Of a stretch of 16,877 nt of DNA, positions 13,148 to 16,877 are shown one piece after another. Source of the DNA: JAHEEL01 sp039715165 (GTDB taxonomy: Bacteria > Actinomycetota > Acidimicrobiia > Spongiisociales > UBA5794). The translations under genes and the position numbers were made by a program. The notes beneath the pieces are model-generated. The model made no database searches. It worked only from the letters and a program-made list of their open reading frames with translations, and was not told the DNA's origin. The number at the start of each line of letters is the position of its first letter. Position 1 is the stretch's first letter. The stretch is from assembly GCA_039715165.1 (NCBI GenBank), contig JBDLHX010000050.1, positions 1-16,877 on the forward strand, written 5' to 3'.

Positions 13148-13792
13148 CTAGAGATCCGCCGCGTCGATCAACGAGAGCGCGCGACGAGCGAAATCGTCTC
13201 CATGCCCGCCGGCTTCGATCGCCGCCCAGAGCGCCGGTACCACGGCCTCGTCATAGGCGGTCCGAACGGCATCTCCGTCCTCGTCGTTCGGCAACGATTC
13301 GAAGTACGCCGCGAGTGGCTCGACGAAACCGGACGAGAGGGTGGCGACGAGATCGACGAGCCACGCGTCTCCAGATCGGGTAAACACAGGGGCAGAGGCA
13401 TCGTCCTGTGCACTTGCAGGTACCACGGCCCAAGCGACGTCTCCGACCTCGAGCTTCTCCGACGCGCCGACGTTCAGCGTGGAGATCGGGTGCCCGGCAA
13501 AGGTGTCGAAACCCTCGCGGAACGACGTCCAGTACGCGGCGGCAACAGCCGGGCCGATACCGTCGCTGAGCATCGACGCCGTCTCCGAGGCGGGAAGGCC
13601 ATTCTCGGCTGCCAACACGATGATGAACGACGGCTCGTACACCGCCGCGGTCGCTGCGGCGAAGTCCTTCTGATCCACCGCCTCGGCCCAGCCGGCGACG
13701 ACCGCCGACGGAGAGGCCTCGGGGTCCTCTTCTGCTGCCCCACAACCTGCGGCAACGAGGACGACGAGCATGATCGCAATGGTCCGTCTCAT
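13148..13792 (-). CDS. Predicted lipoprotein, NTF2-like domain possible
   Basis: 214 residues. The signal peptide M-R-R-T-I-A-I-M-L-V-V-L ends in the lipobox V-A-A-G-C, giving a lipidated Cys17, then an acidic linker. The rest has alternating helices and strands. S-A-V-V-A-G-W-A-E-A-V-D-Q-K-D-F near the start and V-F-T-R-S-G-D-A-W-L-V-D-L later resemble an NTF2/SnoaL-type fold, but I cannot assign a family. ATG 13792 is preferred because it places the signal peptide correctly. It lacks a Shine-Dalgarno sequence, so the mRNA may be leaderless; the in-frame extension to 13855 would bury the signal peptide. It diverges from the TauE-like pair with 38 bp between starts. Confidence 0.75.
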   Translation of the reverse strand: MRRTIAIMLVVLVAAGCGAAEEDPEASPSAVVAGWAEAVDQKDFAAATAAVYEPSFIIVLAAENGLPASETASMLSDGIGPAVAAAYWTSFREGFDTFAGHPISTLNVGASEKLEVGDVAWAVVPASAQDDASAPVFTRSGDAWLVDLVATLSSGFVEPLAAYFESLPNDEDGDAVRTAYDEAVVPALWAAIEAGGHGDDFARRALSLIDAADL

Positions 13793-13830
13793 GTCGGGCA
13801 GGCTAACGAACCGGTCTTCGTAGGACCCGA

Positions 13831-14214
13831 GTGTCGATTCGAGTACCTTCCTCACTTGTGACCACCGCTCTCACCAAGGCTGCCGTCCTCGGGGGTATCG
13901 CCGGTGTCGTCGCCGGCATGTTCGGCGTCGGTGGAGGCGTCATCGTCGTGCCGGGGCTCGTGCTCTGGCTCAGCCTCTCGCAGCAACAGGCCTCAGGCAC
14001 CTCGACGGCCACCATCGTTGTCTCCTCCGCGGCAGCGCTCGTCGCCTTCGGCGCGGCAGGCAGCGTGGACTGGCCGACGGCGGCGCTTCTCCTCGCCGGA
14101 TCCGTCATCGGAGCATGGATTGGCGCCCGCTTCGCCCATCGGGTCAACGAACGATCACTCGCCATCGTCTTCGCTCTCGTGCTCGCCGTTGCGGGGCTGA
14201 GGATGGTGATCTAG
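13831..14214 (+). CDS. Half-size TauE/SafE-family permease, first partner
   Basis: 127 residues with about four transmembrane helices, half of a normal TauE/SafE (TSUP) anion exporter of about 250 residues. The family motif is near the N-terminus: A-G-M-F-G-V-G-G-G-V-I-V-V-P-G-L-V. A second conserved stretch, G-T-S-T-A-T-I-V-V-S-S, follows. Family members export sulfite, sulfoacetate, taurine or other small anions, and full-length ones contain two such halves. The GTG at 13831 has AGGA nearby; GTG 13858 is an alternative without a ribosome site. The next gene, two bases after the stop, supplies the other half, so the two probably assemble together. Confidence 0.78.
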   Translation: MSIRVPSSLVTTALTKAAVLGGIAGVVAGMFGVGGGVIVVPGLVLWLSLSQQQASGTSTATIVVSSAAALVAFGAAGSVDWPTAALLLAGSVIGAWIGARFAHRVNERSLAIVFALVLAVAGLRMVI

Positions 14215-14216
14215 CC

Positions 14217-14618
14217 GTGCTCGAAGCCTTCGCTCTCATCATCGTCGGCCTCCTCACCGGTGCGCTCGCGGCTGCGCTCGGACTCGGAGGCGGGGTCATC
14301 TTCGTCCCGGCGCTCGTCGTCCTGTTCTCCTTCGACCAGCACCTCGCTCAGGGAACGTCTCTCGCCGTCATCGTTCCCACGGCCGTTGTTGCAACGATCG
14401 CCCATGCCCGCACGGGGAACGTCCAGTGGCGCCTCGCAACTCCGATTGCCGCCGCGGGCCTTGTCGGAGCGGTTCTTGGGGCCCAGGTCGCACTCCGCCT
14501 CGACGCGGACGTCCTGCGCCGCGCGTTCGGTGTGTTCCTCGTAATCCTCGCCGTGAGGATGGCGTGGCGAGCATGGCGGCTCAACGGCCGGCCGGCACAG
14601 GAAGCCGACCCTTCCTGA
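14217..14618 (+). CDS. Half-size TauE/SafE-family permease, second partner
   Basis: 133 residues, four predicted transmembrane helices, with its own copy of the family motif (A-L-G-L-G-G-G-V-I-F-V-P-A-L-V) followed by Q-G-T-S-L-A-V-I-V-P-T. A short basic cytoplasmic tail (W-R-A-W-R-L-N-G-R) ends it. The GTG at 14217 is two bases after the stop of the first half, so coupled translation is expected. The in-frame region upstream (to 14115) overlaps the first half and is not coding. Together the two genes equal one ordinary TSUP permease split at its midpoint. The substrate is unknown; a sulfur anion would fit the neighbourhood, but that is inference. Confidence 0.78.
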   Translation: MLEAFALIIVGLLTGALAAALGLGGGVIFVPALVVLFSFDQHLAQGTSLAVIVPTAVVATIAHARTGNVQWRLATPIAAAGLVGAVLGAQVALRLDADVLRRAFGVFLVILAVRMAWRAWRLNGRPAQEADPS

Positions 14619-14669
14619 GGGATTCCGTTGGCATACCGTCGCACCGAGACTCCGGATGCGTACCGGTCC

Positions 14670-15380
14670 TCAGGGAACGAGAATCGCCCGGCAGTGGATG
14701 CACCGCGGGGGATCCTGGCGCCGTGTCTCGTTCTCTTCCGCTGCGGAGAGCTTGAGGTGGCATGCCCCGCACACCCCGTCGCTGAGTGATCCGACGACTC
14801 GACCCTCTCGCGAGATACGCAGGCCGTCGTAGAGGTCGAGGGATTCTTCGTCGATGAGAGGAATGATCCCGGACTTGCGTCGCTCCTTGACGGCGATCTC
14901 CGCGTCGATCACCTTCCACGCATCACGGATCCCGGTCTCGAGCTCGGCCTTTCTGTCGGTCTCGGCCTCCAGCTCGGACCCGAGGCGGGCGGCATCAGCC
15001 TCGATCGCCTCTCGAATCTCCATGAGCTCGAGAACCTCTTCCTCCATGTCGCTGACCTTGCCCTTGAGGAGCTCGACCTCGCGGCGGAGATAGCCGGCGT
15101 CTCGCGCACTCAGCCCCCCTGCGTAGAGCCGCATCTCCTCGGCACCGGCCTTCTGCTGGGTGATCTCGAGTTCACCGCTCGTCTTGTCGATCGCGAGTTC
15201 TGTCTCACGCAAGCGCGCAGCGACTCCATCCCGTTCGTTGCCGAGCTTCACAACCGTCTCGTGCGACACTCGGTAGTCGCGAAGTTCGGGGAGATTCTGG
15301 CGCTGCTCGATGAGCCGGTCGATGTGGGCATCGACGTCTTGTAGATCGAGGAGGTCGTGCAGACTCCTCACGGGCTCCAT
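14670..15380 (-). CDS. Coiled-coil protein with C-terminal C4 zinc ribbon (CdsZ/CT398-like)
   Basis: 236 residues. Residues ~10-165 are almost continuous heptad-rich helix forming a long coiled-coil hairpin, with a central Y-L-R-R-E-V-E-L-L-K-G-K-V-S-D-M-E-E-E segment. The C-terminus is a zinc ribbon with Cys204-x2-Cys207 (C-G-A-C-H-L-K-L-S) and Cys227-x2-Cys230 (C-I-H-C-R-A). This matches a widespread bacterial family of C4-type zinc-ribbon proteins whose molecular role is poorly defined; nucleic-acid binding or an adaptor role is usually suggested. ATG 15380 has AAGGAG five bases upstream. The gene converges on the TauE/SafE pair with 51 bp between stops. Confidence 0.85.
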   Translation of the reverse strand: MEPVRSLHDLLDLQDVDAHIDRLIEQRQNLPELRDYRVSHETVVKLGNERDGVAARLRETELAIDKTSGELEITQQKAGAEEMRLYAGGLSARDAGYLRREVELLKGKVSDMEEEVLELMEIREAIEADAARLGSELEAETDRKAELETGIRDAWKVIDAEIAVKERRKSGIIPLIDEESLDLYDGLRISREGRVVGSLSDGVCGACHLKLSAAEENETRRQDPPRCIHCRAILVP

Positions 15381-15493
15381 GCGGCTCCTTCCACCGGCGA
15401 TCCTCGCGTACTCCGGACACGCCCGTCGCGGGCCTCGCCGGAACCCGCAGCGTACCGTGTTCGTGGATCCCGTGAATCCCGGCCGTCGGAAGC

Positions 15494-16036
15494 TCAGGCC
15501 AGCGACTTGAAGACGTGGGCAAGCCCGTCCTCAACCCGCTGCTCGGTGTAGCCGAGCCGGCGGAAGACGCCGGCAACCGCGCGGTTCTCCGGCAGGTAGA
15601 CCGCGTCGAAAGCGACGACTCCCCTGTCGCGCGCCGGTGCCTCGAGACGACGGATCAACTCCGTCGCGAGCCCCTGCTGGCGCCACTCCGGTGCCACAAC
15701 GATGGCGACTTCGGCAACGTCGCTGTCCGGATGAGACTCGTACCGTGCGATGGCGGCGCCGTGTCCATCCTCGTCTACCGCAACGAGGGCGAGACGGCGG
15801 TGGTAGTCGACGTCGGCGAGATAGTGGATCTGCTTCTCCGACAGGTGGGGTGCAGCGGTGAAGAACCGGTGGATGAGCGTCTCTCGGTCCGCCTGTTCGA
15901 TGGCGGCAGCAAGCTCCGGCGCATCGGAAGGGCGAATCGGGCGAATCTGCACGCGACGACCGTCGGGCAGTTCGAGGAGATCCTCGAGTTCAGTTGGATA
16001 GTCCGACGGCATCTCGCCGCTCGACTCGTTACTCAT
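15494..16036 (-). CDS. GNAT-family N-acetyltransferase
   Basis: 180 residues from ATG 16036. R-I-R-P-I-R-P-S-D-A-type entry (R-V-Q-I-R-P-I-R-P-S-D), V-A-E-V-A-I-V-V-A-P-E-W-R-Q-Q-G-L-A-T-E-L-I-R-R-L (motif A, the acetyl-CoA pyrophosphate loop Q-Q-G-L-A-T) and N-R-A-V-A-G-V-F-R-R-L-G-Y (motif B) are all present. The F-F-T-A-A-P-H-L-S-E-K-Q-I-H-Y-L stretch resembles the GNAT domain appended to Pat-type protein lysine acetyltransferases, but no cyclic-nucleotide or CoA-ligase domain is attached. The substrate is unknown. Start choice is open: TTG 16069 has AAAGGTG upstream and would put the palindrome inside the gene, while ATG 16036 has no ribosome site and would suit a leaderless transcript. 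Confidence 0.85.
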   Translation of the reverse strand: MSNESSGEMPSDYPTELEDLLELPDGRRVQIRPIRPSDAPELAAAIEQADRETLIHRFFTAAPHLSEKQIHYLADVDYHRRLALVAVDEDGHGAAIARYESHPDSDVAEVAIVVAPEWRQQGLATELIRRLEAPARDRGVVAFDAVYLPENRAVAGVFRRLGYTEQRVEDGLAHVFKSLA

Positions 16037-16058
16037 AGTGCTAACAATTGTAAGCACT
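16037..16058. promoter_or_regulatory. Near-perfect 22-bp palindrome, candidate operator
   Basis: On the minus strand the half AGTGCTTACAA is followed by TTGTTAGCACT. The halves are mirror complements except at one symmetric position (T opposite T), so 20 of 22 bases are symmetric. It abuts the ATG of the acetyltransferase gene and lies 77 bp before the ATG of divergent msrA. It is distinctly AT-richer than its surroundings. It is a good dimeric-repressor site for one or both genes; the regulator is not in the window or not recognised. Confidence 0.5.
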
Positions 16059-16134
16059 CTGCCGCTCAAGCCACACCTTTGCTGGCGGATCTTGTCCCCC
16101 TACTGCACGGGGCGCCGGTAGCGTTGACCGCGCC

Positions 16135-16877
16135 ATGCACACGCCTCGATTCTCCTCTGCACCGATCGGGGGCCGGGTTCTTCCCGATCGCAAGCAAGCG
16201 ATGGACATCAACGGAACACACTTCGTCCTTGGGACATCCATGGTGGCTCCCTTCCCCGAGGGCACTGGGATGATCCTCTTCGGGATGGGCTGCTTCTGGG
16301 GGGCAGAACGGGAGTTCTGGACCGTCGAAGGCGTCTACACGACGGCAGTCGGATACGCAGGAGGATCGACTGCGAACCCGAGCTACGAGGACGTCTGCGG
16401 CGGCCATACCGGACACACCGAGGCTGTGCTCGTTGTCTTCGACGCCAACGTCATCTCGTTCAACGGCCTCCTGAAGCGATTCTGGGAGGCGCACGACCCG
16501 ACCCAAGGGGACCGGCAGGGCCCGGACCGAGGCACTCAGTACCGGTCGGCGATCTACACGACCACGGACGAGCAACTCACTCTCGCTTTGGCATCGCGAG
16601 ATGGATACGCGGCGGATCTCACTCGGGCAGGATTCGGGGAGATCACAACCGAGATTGCCCAAGCGGGACCGTTCTTCTACGCCGAGGACTACCACCAGCA
16701 GTACCTGGCGAGGAACCTGGCCCGGGCCGGCCTCGATGTGCGGGCCTTCTACCTCGGGGACGCTCCCCCACCGAAGCACCCGATTGCGGCCGAGGGCTAC
16801 TGCGGAATGGAGCCCACCGGGGTTGCATGCCCGATCGGGCTGGGCGTGGGCGTTGACGGGCTCGAACCTTCTACTCC
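16135..16877 (+). CDS. msrA: Peptide-methionine (S)-S-oxide reductase, open at the right edge
   Basis: At least 247 residues, no stop before the window ends. MsrA reduces methionine-S-sulfoxide in proteins or free methionine using thioredoxin. The catalytic motif is G-M-G-C-F-W-G-A-E-R with Cys53. G-Y-A-G-G-S-T-A-N-P-S-Y, H-T-G-H-T-E-A-V-L-V, D-R-Q-G-P-D-R-G-T-Q-Y-R-S and Y-A-E-D-Y-H-Q-Q-Y-L follow in the normal order. The C-terminal resolving cysteines are Cys223 (G-Y-C-G-M) and Cys232 (V-A-C-P-I-G). ATG 16135 is used because the extension M-H-T-P-R-F to G-G-R-V-L-P-D-R is the usual N-terminus of this subgroup; ATG 16201 is an internal alternative. No ribosome site is seen. Essentially the whole enzyme is present; the last visible residues (G-L-E-P-S-T-P) may not be MsrA sequence. 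Confidence 0.92.
   Translation, partial: MHTPRFSSAPIGGRVLPDRKQAMDINGTHFVLGTSMVAPFPEGTGMILFGMGCFWGAEREFWTVEGVYTTAVGYAGGSTANPSYEDVCGGHTGHTEAVLVVFDANVISFNGLLKRFWEAHDPTQGDRQGPDRGTQYRSAIYTTTDEQLTLALASRDGYAADLTRAGFGEITTEIAQAGPFFYAEDYHQQYLARNLARAGLDVRAFYLGDAPPPKHPIAAEGYCGMEPTGVACPIGLGVGVDGLEPST

Noticed and set aside
15381..15493. Looking for a promoter or RNA between the zinc-ribbon and GNAT genes
   Set aside because: Only a 5-bp GCCCG/CGGGC hairpin is visible near 15420-15435; too weak to call.
16037..16058. CIRCE element for HrcA at the GNAT-msrA palindrome
   Set aside because: The half sites resemble TTAGCACTC and GAGTGCTAA, but their order and spacing are inverted relative to CIRCE, and no chaperone gene is adjacent.
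16291..16293. Selenocysteine in MsrA, as found in some organisms
   Set aside because: The catalytic codon is TGC, an ordinary cysteine.

Overview
The window is GC-rich bacterial DNA, most likely from an actinobacterium. The evidence is a WhiB-type iron-sulfur regulator, an F420-type luciferase-like oxidoreductase, a SARP/BTAD-headed regulator, a CdsZ-like zinc-ribbon coiled-coil protein and many GTG starts. An Acidimicrobiia-like lineage is my best guess, but nothing in the sequence proves it. Almost every base is assigned to a gene or a short intergenic signal; there is no insertion sequence, phage or CRISPR array.

Left part (1-3016). The tail of a TlpA-like redoxin is translationally coupled to a catalytically degenerate Lgt-like membrane protein. 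Converging on them is a minus-strand series: whiB, trpD and a redoxin lipoprotein. The redoxin frame is interrupted only by one TGA, which sits exactly where the first cysteine of the CxxC motif should be (U-S-V-C). A two-tier hairpin that fits the bacterial SECIS description follows the TGA. I read this as a selenocysteine-containing TlpA/ResA-like lipoprotein, the most striking item in the window.

Sulfur module (3183-6721). Five tightly packed plus-strand genes encode an excisionase-type HTH plus PocR-domain regulator, a sulfide:quinone oxidoreductase, a DUF1641 protein, a TusE/DsrC-like persulfide carrier and a DsrE2-type sulfur transferase. The first three junctions overlap and the fourth is 11 bp. 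Sulfide would be oxidised at the membrane and the sulfane sulfur passed along cytoplasmic carriers, with the PocR protein as the likely local sensor. A strong hairpin ends the unit.

Middle (6722-11377). A 1120-residue protein joins a SARP-type DNA-binding head, a BTAD domain, a degenerate kinase domain, an intact nSTAND NTPase and one membrane segment, but lacks the WD40 propeller usually found in this architecture. It is followed by RNase P RNA with a perfect terminator, and by a minus-strand gene for a single-pass membrane protein with an internal duplication. TCCAAC-type direct repeats at exact 11-bp spacing, the geometry SARP proteins recognise, lie upstream of both the regulator and the membrane-protein gene. 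This suggests autoregulation and one nearby target.

Right part (11378-16877). AqpZ-like aquaporin, F420-type LLM oxidoreductase, a lipoprotein, two adjacent half-size TauE/SafE permease genes, a zinc-ribbon coiled-coil protein, a GNAT acetyltransferase and a nearly complete MsrA that runs off the window. A near-perfect 22-bp palindrome lies between the GNAT gene and msrA. The Sec-redoxin, DsrE2/TusE module, TauE/SafE pair and MsrA give the region a recurrent sulfur/redox theme, but they are not one operon.
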